The position numbers and the translations under genes were made by a program. From Channallabes apus (lineage: Eukaryota > Chordata > Actinopteri > Siluriformes > Clariidae), in NCBI GenBank assembly GCA_030522415.1, contig CM060109.1, forward strand, positions 34,478,892 through 34,542,891: DNA of 64,000 nt, in the 5' to 3' direction. A model generated the notes under the pieces. The model searched no databases, was not told the DNA's origin, and was given only the letters and a program-made list of their open reading frames with translations. Positions 31,301-41,684 of the stretch are shown one piece after another. Positions within the stretch are counted from its first letter, which is position 1. Each line of letters begins with the position of its first letter.

Positions 31301-32832
31301 CCTGTGTGTGGATACAAAAGTAACATGATAAAATAAGGAAATGCCACTTCCCTTGAAAGGACACCAAAACTGTCTAGACAGCCAGAATTGTTAAAATTAT
31401 CCCTACAGCTATTCTATTCACATTGAAGTTGGAACAATGCACTCCTGACTTGCAGCATTCCACTTACAATCACTCCACACTATTTGTTGGTGCTATTACA
31501 TGCATTTAGTCAGATGTAAAGGTGTACATCTTAACAACATTTTGGCCTCAAATACCATTTACCCCTCTTAAAAGAGTATGGTTTTGACTAAGCATGCACT
31601 ACAGTTGTTCTGTGAATAGTTCTCTTTAGTAAAGACATGCTCCATGGGATCATATTCCAATTCTGAGTACTTTACACAGAGGCAACAAAGGTTTCAATTT
31701 TGTGGATAATTCTTTATGCTCCAAGACAAATAATATCCTGTGTTGTTTGTAACTGAACTTTATGACAAGAAAGCATGAACGGTGGCATCTCCATGCTGCA
31801 ATGTACTTTTTAAACATGACTTTCAAGTGAAACCTGAGCAGGCAGCACAGACAGGGTTCATGCCAATAGTAGGTCACATCATTTATAATGAACAAGAAGC
31901 CATGAATACTGCAGTGTATCACACAGAGGCCCTTCTCAGTCAGCACTGGCTCAGAGCTTGTGTCTGTCTTTACATAAACATTGAGGGGTTTCTTTAGTCT
32001 GTCCCTGCATCACATATTTCACAAAAACAAATCAAGATAGCAGCAACGAATACACACTTGTCTCTTCATTTGGAGAGGTGTTTGGTTCGGTCATAGCTTA
32101 CTTTCAAAGCAGGCAAGTGTCGGACAGTGTAACCTCCATGACAAAACTACCTAGAACTATCAAATCAGCTTCAGACATGCTTGGCCATAGTAAAAACATT
32201 TAACTTATAAACAACAACAGTACTGTAAATCATACACAGCGTTACTAAACAGGTTAAAAGTACTGCAAAACGAATAGTGATGCTTATATGTTTTTGGATG
32301 CATGTTATTTCGCACAGATATTGCAGGTCTACAGGCCTACGCAAACAATAATAACGAAAACAGATGGATAGCATTAGGACAGTAAATAATGACGTAAAAC
32401 AAACAAACTATCTGATGCTTTAAATATTTGACAGCGATTCATAATTCCCATAAGCAGTTTCTCTTCCGCGCTAATGCTAAAACAGAAAGCAGCTCGGTCA
32501 GGCCCAGTGTTAGCCCCAAACTGTTAGCGTCGGGAAAAACACATTAGCAAGCGTCAAACAGGTAGCTTATAAAACACAACCAGCTACATACCAACGAAAT
32601 ATTTTTTTGCTATCGCTGACACACAGTAAGACAATAACAAGCCTCGATTTTTTTTTAAGTCAGAAGGTGTATCATAATCATATCACAACCGTATCTGAAC
32701 TTCACAAAGCTAATTGTCAGCTAGCTGGCTAGCTAACTTTGCTAAATAGCTATTGTTATATTCTTAAACGTTGACATAAGACCCACCTTGGTGGTTGAAC
32801 AGCCTCCATAACTTTGTAAAAATGATTCCCAT
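22361..32832 (-). CDS. arl5a: ARF-like GTPase 5A, complete
   Basis: Small ARF-family GTPase; the family is reported to act at the trans-Golgi, recruiting tethering factors. Six coding exons (transcription order): 32787..32832, 27434..27494, 25010..25157, 24805..24888, 23888..24039 and 22361..22409. They sum to 540 nt, or 179 aa plus TGA, the usual family length, and all phases agree. Gly2 after the initiator Met fits N-terminal modification. The P-loop is GLDNAGKT (about residues 23-30), switch II is WDIGGQES, the nucleotide-specificity motif is NKQD, and the C-terminal region is CCALTGEG. Residues such as [30 protein letters not shown] and VTREELY favour paralog 5A over 5B, as does the position next to nebulin. 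The last exon ([15 protein letters not shown]) is only 49 coding bases. Intron 1 spans 5.3 kb and intron 2 carries a nearly whole Tc1 element. Confidence 0.96.
24174..24420 (+). repeat. dispersed fish repeat in arl5a intron
   Basis: The stretch has the pattern accttggatcacaagcat, aatttgttcaggaagcg, ggaaactcaaattatttgtt and then a T/A-rich end. I recognise it as a common dispersed repeat of fish genomes. Its class is not clear to me. Confidence 0.5.
25216..26833 (+). mobile_element. Tc1/mariner-family transposon, nearly full length
   Basis: The 1618-bp element is flanked by TA on both sides (25214..25215 and 26834..26835), the usual target duplication. Its terminal inverted repeats are long, about 215 bp each (25216..25430 and 26620..26833), with ends cagtggtgtgaaaaactat and its complement. 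It lies in the arl5a intron between exons 3 and 2, on the opposite strand to that gene. The transposase inside is broken (see separate entry). Confidence 0.93.
25595..26615 (+). pseudogene. Tc1-like DD34E transposase, inactivated
   Basis: The N-terminal 127 residues (25595..25978) include the two helix-turn-helix DNA-binding parts, with [19 protein letters not shown] and a GRP linker (SGRPTK). A frameshift near 25950 moves the rest into another frame, and a TAA (26064..26066) interrupts that frame before the second long open segment (26082..26615). The downstream part keeps the second Asp in [10 protein letters not shown] and the Glu in NPTEMLW. Exactly 34 residues lie between them, the DD34E spacing of Tc1 elements. 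The first catalytic Asp sits in the short stretch between the frameshift and the stop (WNDET). The element cannot make a whole transposase as read. Confidence 0.9.
29290..29842 (-). mobile_element. Tc1-like relic in arl5a intron 1
   Basis: Internal fragments of a Tc1 family can be followed on the plus strand as the antisense of the transposase: cacacagctgtttagtcc, ctttcactattaaacatagc and gtactactcttctaatttt. The element ends at ggccaggcagtgta (29829..29842), the terminal repeat of this family. No open frame survives. Confidence 0.65.
30677..31240 (-). mobile_element. Tc1-like relic, internally deleted, arl5a intron 1
   Basis: The ends form an inverted repeat: tacattgcctggtcagaaaa at the left and gtggccaagcagtgta at the right. 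Only about 560 bp remain. A minus-strand frame (30760..31047) still shows [15 protein letters not shown] and [18 protein letters not shown], typical of the middle of a Tc1 transposase, but the catalytic carboxy end is missing. Confidence 0.8.
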
Positions 32833-33300
32833 GTCTACCGGATGATTTTCCTCACACCGACAACAAAAACAGTCTAAAATGTAACGTTGGAGCTCTGCTC
32901 GGTAAAAGCCCCGTGTGCTACACAGGCGAAAACAGACCTGAGCTAGTTCTCGGTTATAACCAGCGATTCAGCTAAATGCAGGGGATGATTTAAAGATGAA
33001 ATTGAGGTGAGAAGTAAGCACAGCGATGGAAAACGCCGTTGCCTTTGAAATGCTGCATAATTCTCCTCGTGTCATAGCTAGGTTCAAAGAGGTGATTGTC
33101 AGGAAAGCGTCGTTCAGTTCGCGCAGCTTCGTGTCACTGAGGTGTTGCGGCTGCCGCCTTCCGCCGTCACGGATGAGTGAGCGCAGGGAGAAGCAGCAGA
33201 GCAACTCACACCACCTGAACAGCTGCCCTGCCCTAGCGCACAAAAACTCTCTTTCCTACAGGCTAAATGTCTTCACTCCGTGACACGCAGTTCCGTTTAA
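32833..33300 (-). promoter_or_regulatory. arl5a 5'UTR and promoter region
   Basis: This stretch lies just upstream of the arl5a ATG and is richer in CpG and G+C than its surroundings, especially 33110..33250, which fits a housekeeping promoter. Short open frames on both strands here do not resemble proteins I know. Confidence 0.45.
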
Positions 33301-33689
33301 CCTGGCGTCGGAATTTCTCAATCTGCAGTAGTATTTCCCTATGTAAAGATTCCAGTACTACGTACATACGTGTATATAAACACACATATACACGTCAATC
33401 ATTGTTATCTATGACATCTTTTATAACTTCAATTATGGGAGCAATGTGTGGAATTATGGTTCCTCTAAAGATGTCAGTAGTCGTACCATCGTTGATCATG
33501 TGACCGTAATTGTTTGTTCATATTTTCATATTGAAGTGTTTGGCACGCAGGCACACACACACACTATAAACAAACAAAAAAAGTCGCAGACTCTACTATT
33601 TAAATTCGGCAACCTTATGCAATGTCACAACATTTATTTCTGTCCAGAGTCGCATTCATTTCTCTCCAACACCCATTAGTGAAGAGAGG

Positions 33690-34685
33690 TCAGACTGCTG
33701 CATAAAGGCTTCTCTAGCGCATCCCAAAGATTCTCAATAGGTTTAAGGTTGCTCCCTGAACCACTCTTTCACAACTGGTACAGTATCTTCATCTTGGAAT
33801 ATGTCTGTGTCATCAGGGAAAGAAAAAAAATCTATTGAAAAACCTGGTCATTCAGTATATTAAGGTAGTCAGCTGTCATTTGTTGGGCAAATAACATTGT
33901 TAAACCTATACCTGACCAACAGAAGCAACCCAACAGATTACACCACACCATTTTGCACATACACACTTATGGACATTTGTCTTTTTGCACTCGTTCAGGA
34001 CATTTATGGACACTGCACATTCATGCATATTTACACATCTCTATTTCATTTCTTTGCTTGTTGGACATAAGTCACTTTCAATAAGACACTTTCATTCATA
34101 TTTGCACCCCCACCCCGACATTAAGCTCCCTAGTAAATTGAAGGTTTTTCTGGTTAGCCTCAATGATAAGTGGATGTCTTAAGCCAAAACAGTTGTTTAA
34201 TCCCAATCCATTGAGTTCACTTTACATTGTGCATGTTGAAATGCTCTTACATTACATATTAAACATAAGTTTAGTTAGACATTAGTTCTACTCGAGTTGA
34301 TGTTTTGTTTTTACAATTTGATTTCACCAGACATTTAAGTGCTCTTGTTTCTGTGAAAATTTTCTTACTGCATTTCTTCCTTGAAGATGATGGTTCAGCA
34401 CTATCCTTCTAGGTTTCAATAATTCATTCAATATTTCTTGACCTAATTTTAATAGCTTCTGAAATCGCCTTAGTTGTTTTCTTTCCTTGATGCAGGCAAG
34501 TGAGTTTAACCTTCTAAAACAAACGTAATATCTTTGCTACTACACAGGATATGTCTTCAGACATGGTTGTTTAAGAAATGAGAAGTTGCTCTATCAGTTG
34601 ATTAAGCAACTTGTAACAAGCATATTAATCATTACAGCAATTAACCAGTGGAAGGATCCTAACTTTTTGCTTATCAAATCTATTA
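33690..34685 (-). mobile_element. Tc1-like relic between arl5a and tsn
   Basis: A long degraded Tc1 copy, read as the antisense of a transposase gene: cattcagtatattaaggtag, cctgaccaacagaagcaacc, catttcttccttgaagatga, and the complement of the start region acatggttgtttaagaaatg near 34561. It belongs to the same family as the two relics in arl5a intron 1. No long open frame remains. Confidence 0.8.
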
Positions 34686-34697
34686 TTCATTAATGAA

Positions 34698-34948
34698 CCT
34701 ACAGGTATCCCAGAGGACTAAGGGCACGAGGCAGGGTACACCCTTGACAAGGCACCAATTCATCACAGGGCACACAGACATACACACATTCACACACTAC
34801 AGGCAATTAGAGAACACCAATTAACATAACCTACATGTCTGTGGACTGTGTGGAGTACCCAGAGAAAATCCACAAAGCACAAGGAGAACATGCAAACAAA
34901 GATGGGAAAGGAGCCTGGCCGGGAATCGAACACGGACCCTGGAGGGTT
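34698..34948 (-). repeat. tRNA-derived SINE, copy 4
   Basis: Diverged minus-strand copy with the tail side at the left (ggtatcccagaggactaagg) and the B-box side at the right (gccgggaatcgaacacggac). The final tRNA-like head is cut off after ccctggagg. Confidence 0.75.
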
Positions 34949-35275
34949 ATTACACCTTAGTCATTCCTAGTCAAGTATCATTCCTAAGCTTCTTGTGGCC
35001 CAAGCTAAGACCTTATCAAGCACCAAGCTTCCCTCAGTAAGCCTTGATTTGAAAATTGTGATGGTTTAAAATCTCTGTAATTAAATGTATGGTAAAATTA
35101 ATATTATTTACTGCCTGTGTATAATTAAATTAGGCCTAAATATAAATAAATTAAAACAACTGTCACTCAATCATCATTTATTCTTCATTAGTTAAGCCTA
35201 TTATTAATAATAATTTCAGAAGGCGTTCGAAAACCCTCAGAATCGTCTCACGCACCACGAGAACCTGCAATGTCG

Positions 35276-35283
35276 TTACGTCA
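35276..35283 (+). promoter_or_regulatory. CRE-like site upstream of tsn
   Basis: TTACGTCA, the complement of TGACGTAA, lies 216 bp before the tsn start codon in a locally CpG-rich stretch. One short motif is weak evidence for a regulatory site. Confidence 0.25.
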
Positions 35284-35498
35284 TCAGCGCGCGACCATCA
35301 GGGGCTGGGCTAATCGAGAAGAGCACGTTGATGACTCAACGGTTCTGCGCTGGACTACAGGAGAGAAAGCAAGGCCAAAGCGCAGTGTTTCAGCGTGTGT
35401 TGATTTAATAAAGATTTGTGCCTATATTCTGTCTCACATTATACTTCTTTTAGCAAGTTACATCTGAGCGGTTGTCGAAGAACTTCTGCGAGGTAGCC

Positions 35499-36959
35499 AT
35501 GTCAGTAACGGAGATGTTCAGCTACATCCAGGGCTTTTTAACTGCCGATCAAGATATTCGCGAGGTAAGGTGGAACAGTTCATGTTTATTAAGAGATGAA
35601 TATGTACAGTGATTGTCTAAATGTATGAAACCCTAGCTGAATAAGGAAGTCACGTTTACAATCGAATGGAATCGTGATTCGAAAACTCAGAAGTGGGGCT
35701 AATCAGCGTTGACAGGGATGTCATTAGTTGCAAAACAGCAAAGCCGACACAAACAGTTGGTACCCTGGGTGGGTTTTAAGTGTACCTCCTGTGTTGCTCC
35801 TGTTAGACAACGTGCCTCCTTTTAACTTGTAGGACATAAGAAAAGTTGTCCAGATGCTCGAGCAGACCGCTAGGGAGATCCTCACCATCCTTCAAAGTGT
35901 TCATCAGCCAAGTGGTTTCAAAGACAGTAAGTGACCAATCATAAGAACTTATTTCAATACTTCACCATACTACCGTAGATGTATGTAATAACCTGTGGTT
36001 TTCCACCAGTTCCCAGCAAGTGTCTGAAGGCCAGGGAGTTGTTTTGCGCAGTTCAAAGTCAAATTGGTGAGCTGAAAACCAAGTTCCCTGTGGAGCAGTA
36101 TTACAGGTCAGTGCAGAAATTTAACAAGTGTTAACTGAAGAACTGTACTCATTTTACAAACCGTCTAGCAGAACATCATTATATTCTGCACAGGTTTCAT
36201 GAGCACTGGAGGTTTGTTCTGCAGCGCCTCACGTTTCTAGCTGCGTTTGTGGTCTATTTGGAGAGCGAATCCTTGGTGACACGAGAGGAGGTGGCAAAAA
36301 TACTTGAAAGTATGTGAGATGATTTCTTTAAGTTTTTTTCATGGCTTCTCATTGACTGAATGTAATAATACTGGTGGCCATTTTAACAGCGCGTTGACAT
36401 TATCACTAGCACGCCCGATCCATCTCCATCATTAAACTTAGTCTTTACACATCTCGCTAAAGATCATTTGAGCAAGAATTGGCTATGTTGTTAGACTATG
36501 AAATTATGTTTAAAAAAATAATTTGCAAACAGGACACCCTGTATAATGTAACAATTACTTGTTTTTGTACAGTTGAAGTGGACAGAGAAAAAGGATTTCA
36601 TCTGGACCTTGAAGATTATCTAGCTGGGATTCTTATTTTGGCCAGTGAATTGGTAAAATATTAAATGTCAGAAATTTTGAGCAATTTGTGTGTGAGTCAC
36701 AAACTAAAATCTATTATTATCTCCACAGTCAAGACTGGCAGTCAATAGTGTAACAGCTGGAGACTATGGGCGCCCCCTTCGTATATCAAATTTTATCAAC
36801 AAACTTGATTCTGGTTTTCGCCTACTAAATCTGAAAAATGACCCCCTACGTAAACGCTATGATGGTCTCAAGTATGACGTGAAGAAAATTGAGGAGGTAG
36901 TGTATGACCTGTCAATCCGGGGCCTTGCCAAGGAGCAGGAAGCCGGGGGAGATAAGTAG
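35499..36959 (+). CDS. tsn: translin, complete
   Basis: Translin is a single-strand DNA/RNA-binding octamer protein; with TRAX it forms the C3PO endoribonuclease, which helps clear passenger strands and processed RNAs. Six exons: 35499..35564, 35833..35926, 36010..36106, 36194..36309, 36573..36652 and 36729..36959. They sum to 684 nt, or 227 aa plus TAG, one residue shorter than I recall for the mammalian protein. The start MSVTEMFSYIQGFL matches the family. Conserved stretches include EQYYRFHEHWRFVLQRL (about 85-101, a basic nucleic-acid-binding part), REKGFHLDLEDYLAGILILA and SVTAGDYGRP. A leucine-rich helix follows near the C-terminus (about 175-215, with FRLLNLKNDPLRKRYDGLKY). The tail is shorter and differs from mammals (GLAKEQEAGGDK). 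It is transcribed away from arl5a. Confidence 0.97.
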
Positions 36960-38290
36960 AAATGAGAGGAACAGAAGAGGCCGTGGGGCAAATACCCTGA
37001 CTGGGATTCTCCATGAGGGCAAGAGTGGTGACTTAACCTGCCAGAAGGCAGGCGCATGGAGGAAGAGAAGATCAGATGGAAGTGTTGAAGCCCCAGTAGC
37101 CTTTGACAGTGGTGTGCATTTTGTAGGCAACTGTCTGCCCTAGTGGAAAGCTGTTCAGACCTGTTAAAAATGGGAGAAACCATGTTTCTCACTGCTGATG
37201 AGAGAAGTTTACTCATGTACAGTTCACCTGTATGCTTGATTTGGATGTGCCATTTTGCTGTTTTTTTTATTGATCTGTGCTGATCATCACACTTAGCAAA
37301 GTAAAGCATCATATAAATAATGGACATGGTTGACACGGGGACGAGGTGATTTACAATTACAATAAAACTGTAATATAAGTCTTTTTTTTTTTTTTTTAAA
37401 TACTGTTGCAAGTGCGTACTAAAGTATGATTTAAGATGAAGCGATACCTGTCTACCCAAATGAATGAAGGAGAAAAGCGAATGATTTGCTTAAACTACAC
37501 AAAATTCCTCCTTTTGAGAAAAGTTATCTGAATTTCTCTACAGCTCATGCTTCTAGGTCAGTACATACAGACATATTCACAGGAACAGAGGTGCACATTT
37601 GCCAGTGTTCTCTCCAAGCCCTAATTCTCAGATTTTGATTTACAGAATCTTTATTCAGAAGTTTTCTATTAAAATATTTTCAGTGTTTATGTTGTATTAT
37701 GATTGAACAGAGGATTTTTGGAAAGGCAAAGGATATTCTGTAATAAATGTGACAGTCATTTTTGTAATAATTGTTTGCTTCTGCTCTGCTAGTTTTTTTT
37801 CTTTTAAACTTACTTGTAAATAACAATTTCTATTGCATGTTCTATATGGACTGCAGACGTTTTTGCAGACATACTCAGTTATCAGATGCAAGAAGTCAGT
37901 TTTGTGTTTTTGGGAAAACCATTATTGTTTGCCTACAGCTCACTTGTATGTGAAATATACCTCTACATGTAAGCATGTGACTGCCCTGTTTTATAAATGT
38001 ATGTACAAGTACTGTTTGGCTTCAACACTAATGCAAAGTCGTGAGCAGTAAGAGTAATGGAATTATGTCTAATATATAACTACTAAGTTTGCTCTCTTTC
38101 TCACGCGGGCACACAAAGTTTTAAACACTTTGTGTCAATACTGTGTAATAAATCAAACTAATTTACATTTAAATGAGTAGCCAATGAAAAGGTCAAGTCA
38201 CTTGTTTTTGTTCATTTGTATTTAATATAGTTCACCAGTTTTTACATGTGGAAAATGTTAACTTGGGTTTTGTAAATAAAGAAATGAACA
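36960..38290 (+). other. tsn 3'UTR
   Basis: Several AATAAA signals follow the stop codon on the plus strand, notably 38147..38152 and 38275..38280. The last would give a 3'UTR of about 1.3 kb. The 200-residue minus-strand open frame over this stretch is not supported by any resemblance. Confidence 0.5.
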
Positions 38291-40885
38291 GCATGTCTGG
38301 ACTGAGTCAAAAGAGTGACTGTATAGGTGCTGAGTTTAAACTCTTCTGACAAGTAAAATACAGTAGAAGCTGCAGTGCCTGTTGTGCTGTTGATTCATTT
38401 TTGTAATGAAAATGAAATTCAACCTCCACAGACCTATATTAACACTTCATATCAATCAGTGCTAATGCTAACCCATACAGTACATATCCTACATAATGTT
38501 TTGAGGACTTCATTAAAATGCTAATTAGAAAGTGATAATGTTTGTCATTTGATTTGCCTTACAAGTGCATAAACAGAGACACAATTCTAATTCAATTGCC
38601 AAACATTTCTTCACACTTGTGCTTTTCTGCACAGCAATGTGTAACTGTTACTAAAATGAAACTGCTAAACTGCTGGGATCAGGCAATATTGCAGTTACAA
38701 CTGCAATATTCTCTTCCTCTGGTACACAGACAAAAATCACCTTTCGTAATCCTGTACACGTTGGCATATTTACTAAAATAGACATGTCAATCAAGAGCTG
38801 TGGGCAGGACTTGGAACGTGCCAGGTTTAGAAAAAGTGACGTTTGACTGAAAGACTCACATAGCTGCCTTCCTAGTTGTGTCCATGTTTAATGCAGGTCG
38901 GAGGCGGGGCATTTACAGCAATATTTAGCAAATGGAATATATTAACCAGATAATTTTTTCTGTGCAAATAACCAGTAGATAATCTCTTTAACATGCACAG
39001 TAGTGAAGTAAAGGAATAAATTGTATGTCAGTAAAAAAGGTTTTAAATACTGTAACTAGAGAACATATACACACTGTCCAATTTAATACGAACACCTGTA
39101 TATATGCTCATTTACAGTTATTAAATCAGCTGATCATTTTGCATAAACTCATGCAGGTACATGTCAGTTAATATTCACATTAAACATCAGACTGGCAAAA
39201 GATCTCTGATGGTTGTTGCTGCCAGACGGGCTGGTTTTAGAATTTTAGGAAATGCTGATCTGGGATTATCACATGCAACAATCTCTGTAGTTTACTTTGT
39301 GATAATGAGAAAGTGTTATTGCAGATCTGAGGATTCCTATTATATTGTGGAATCTGAAAAGTTGAAACAAAAAAAAGCACAAATTTTTTTCTTTACAATT
39401 TAATCTGAATGATGTCTCATATGCACACATGAGATAAATGTAACTGCTGATACATGGTTAAAATATAAATTATATTTAGCATTGGAACACAATTTGAAAA
39501 ATGCCATATTAGATGATTTGGTTGAAGGATATTGCTCAAGACAACCATCAGCTTTCTTGTAAAGCTTTGAAAAATTAAAGCTTTTAATAAAACAAAATAA
39601 AAACATCATAGACTAAAGTGCAATAAACATAAAACAAGGCTTTTAAATAGCTTGACAACGATGGTGGGAGACGTTTAGAGAACCATACGTTTTGGAACAG
39701 GGGACACTGGCTCTGCTGTGTCAATAGGCAATCAATTGAAAGGCACGCGGTTTTCATTCTTATCAATTAACAGATGATTGACATTACTTGGTTTTGGAAG
39801 ATCTCTTACTGACACTCCAGTATTTAAAGTTACTGCTACTATATCATGACCAGATGCAGTTTCATCACTATCTTCAGTGTCACAAACAGCAATTAGTGAA
39901 ATCAATAATTGATTTATATCGGACTATTTGTAAACGAAACAAATGTTGTTCACTTGATCTTACTACATTGTTTCTGTAAGTATTATGGTAAATTAAAACC
40001 AGCATTACGGTAGCTACAATATGCTTGTCAATTATTGCTGCTTTCTTCCCCCCGCACAGTGATAATAATGCAGGTATATGCACTGAAACAATGATTCATG
40101 TACTGTATCAACATTTTTTTAATTAAGCGAAGAATTTCCACTCAAGTAAATATATTTAAATAGTTAAACAAAAACATATAGATGGTAAAAAAAAAAAAAT
40201 TATGTTTAGGTTGAACTAATTAAATAGAATTAAGAACATTAGAAACTTAATTTATTTTAGTAAAAATAGACATAATATCAATATGTAAAAGCTACCCAGG
40301 GCCAGAATCATTTTTGAGTGTGGGTATTTTAGGATTTAAATGTCATGAGCAGCACATTATACTGTAGCTTATAATGAAACTACATGACACACAAATTGTC
40401 TTGAAACGATTTGCTGGTAGTGGGGATGGAACATTTTGACATTTTTTTTCTGAATAATGAAAAGAGAGGAAGAGAGCTGTGACACATCATAATAAAAACA
40501 AAAAAGCACAAGGAATCTGGCTCAGTCTTCACACATTACACTAGTTGTCACTTTTTGTGCGTCTTTGTTAAAAAGCATTTCTAATGATCATTTTCTTTCA
40601 TAATATATATATTTTTAAACAAATATTCTCACTTATGCTGTTACAAATAATTACTGAAAACATTTGTGTCAATAGCAAATTACGCAATCTGTAGCCTGTG
40701 ATGTTCCCAACCATGTTCTAATTTTGGTCCACCAAAAGATAATTTCATTCTTTTTTTTTTTTTGAATGTCAGCGTTAGCCTATAGATTTCTGGCCAAATC
40801 ATCACGTTTGTTTTTTACATAATGTAATACTGTCATTTAAATATTTTAAGTGATTTCCCCCAGATTTAATTTGCGTAAATAAGTC
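38291..40885. other. tail-to-tail spacer between tsn and the RhoGEF gene
   Basis: AT-rich DNA without recognisable coding exons. The right part should be the 3'UTR of the minus-strand RhoGEF gene; a minus-strand AATAAA lies at 40251..40256. A Tc1-like fragment is listed separately. Confidence 0.5.
39068..39420 (+). mobile_element. Tc1-like fragment (cactgtcc-type terminus)
   Basis: It begins acacactgtccaatttaata and continues aatattcacattaaacatca and tgccagacgggctggttt. These are the first few hundred bases of a Tc1-like family common in fish. The transposase frame is destroyed and the 3' two-thirds are missing. Confidence 0.65.
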
Positions 40886-41684
40886 TTAAGTGCGGCTCTG
40901 GGATGTGTTGATCATAATATTAGGGAGTGCGTTGCGTCTTTTTCTCCAGAACCCCAGATCACACGCATACCTCTTAATGAGACGAAACCACTGCTGTGTG
41001 CGTGATTTGTCAGAGGCGCGTAAAACAAATGCTTCGCGTCGGATGTCCAGCACCTCGAACGTGTCATCGCAGTCCGGGTCAGTTGAAATCACACAGTTCG
41101 CCAGATGAATGGGCTCACGTAATACAGCGAACTTGCCACTACTTTTGTCTTTAATCAGTACCAGCACACCATCCTGCACAGTCTCTAAGGTCTCTGTTTG
41201 GTCTGCACGTACCCCTCCATCTGCCGTGCGCACCATCAGCAGGCTTTGAACATTCTGAAACTTGAGAGACTTGCTGCCTTTTTTCACCCACTGCCCATCA
41301 GCAGGCTGTGAGATCTGTAGCGGACCCTCCATAATAAAGCGTGTACTCTCACGAGCCCAGCCTACAAGCTTCATGGATGTCTCTCTCATCTCAATGTTAA
41401 TGACTTCACGGTTCTTGCGGCTCTCGCGCCGGAAGGAACGCAGGGACCATGTGGCTGTGCCCTCCTGTTTGCTCTTCATGTTGATGTGTTCCAGGTGAGA
41501 CTCCACACGACTTTTGGCCTCCTTCAGACGCTCGTAATCAGGGTGGTATTCGTTAGTGGCCTTGATGATGCGACTCAACAGCAAGGGATACTTAGTCACG
41601 CGCTGCAGTGGAGCCATGAGGAAGGAACGCAGATTCATGCGCCGCAGGGCCGTATTGTCATTCTGGGATACGTCGAGGAAAATC
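40886..41684 (-). CDS. RhoGEF last exon: end of DH domain, PH domain and tail
   Basis: It starts IFLDVSQNDNTALRR and contains the conserved DH helix with QRVTKYPLLL. A basic linker (SLRSFRRESRKNREV) leads into a PH-like domain: MKLVGWARESTRFIMEGPLQ, LVLIKDKSSGKFAVLREPIH, DTFEVLDIRREAFVLRASDK, RTQQWFRLIKRY. The stop is at 40886..40888. Confidence 0.92.

Noticed and set aside
35270..35467. 65-codon open frame just upstream of tsn
   Set aside because: It lies in the likely promoter/5'UTR, resembles no protein I know and ends before the translin start; at most an upstream ORF.
36857..37459. 200-codon minus-strand open frame
   Set aside because: It is antisense to the last exon and 3'UTR of tsn, has no recognisable domain, and its front part is low-complexity from a poly-T run.
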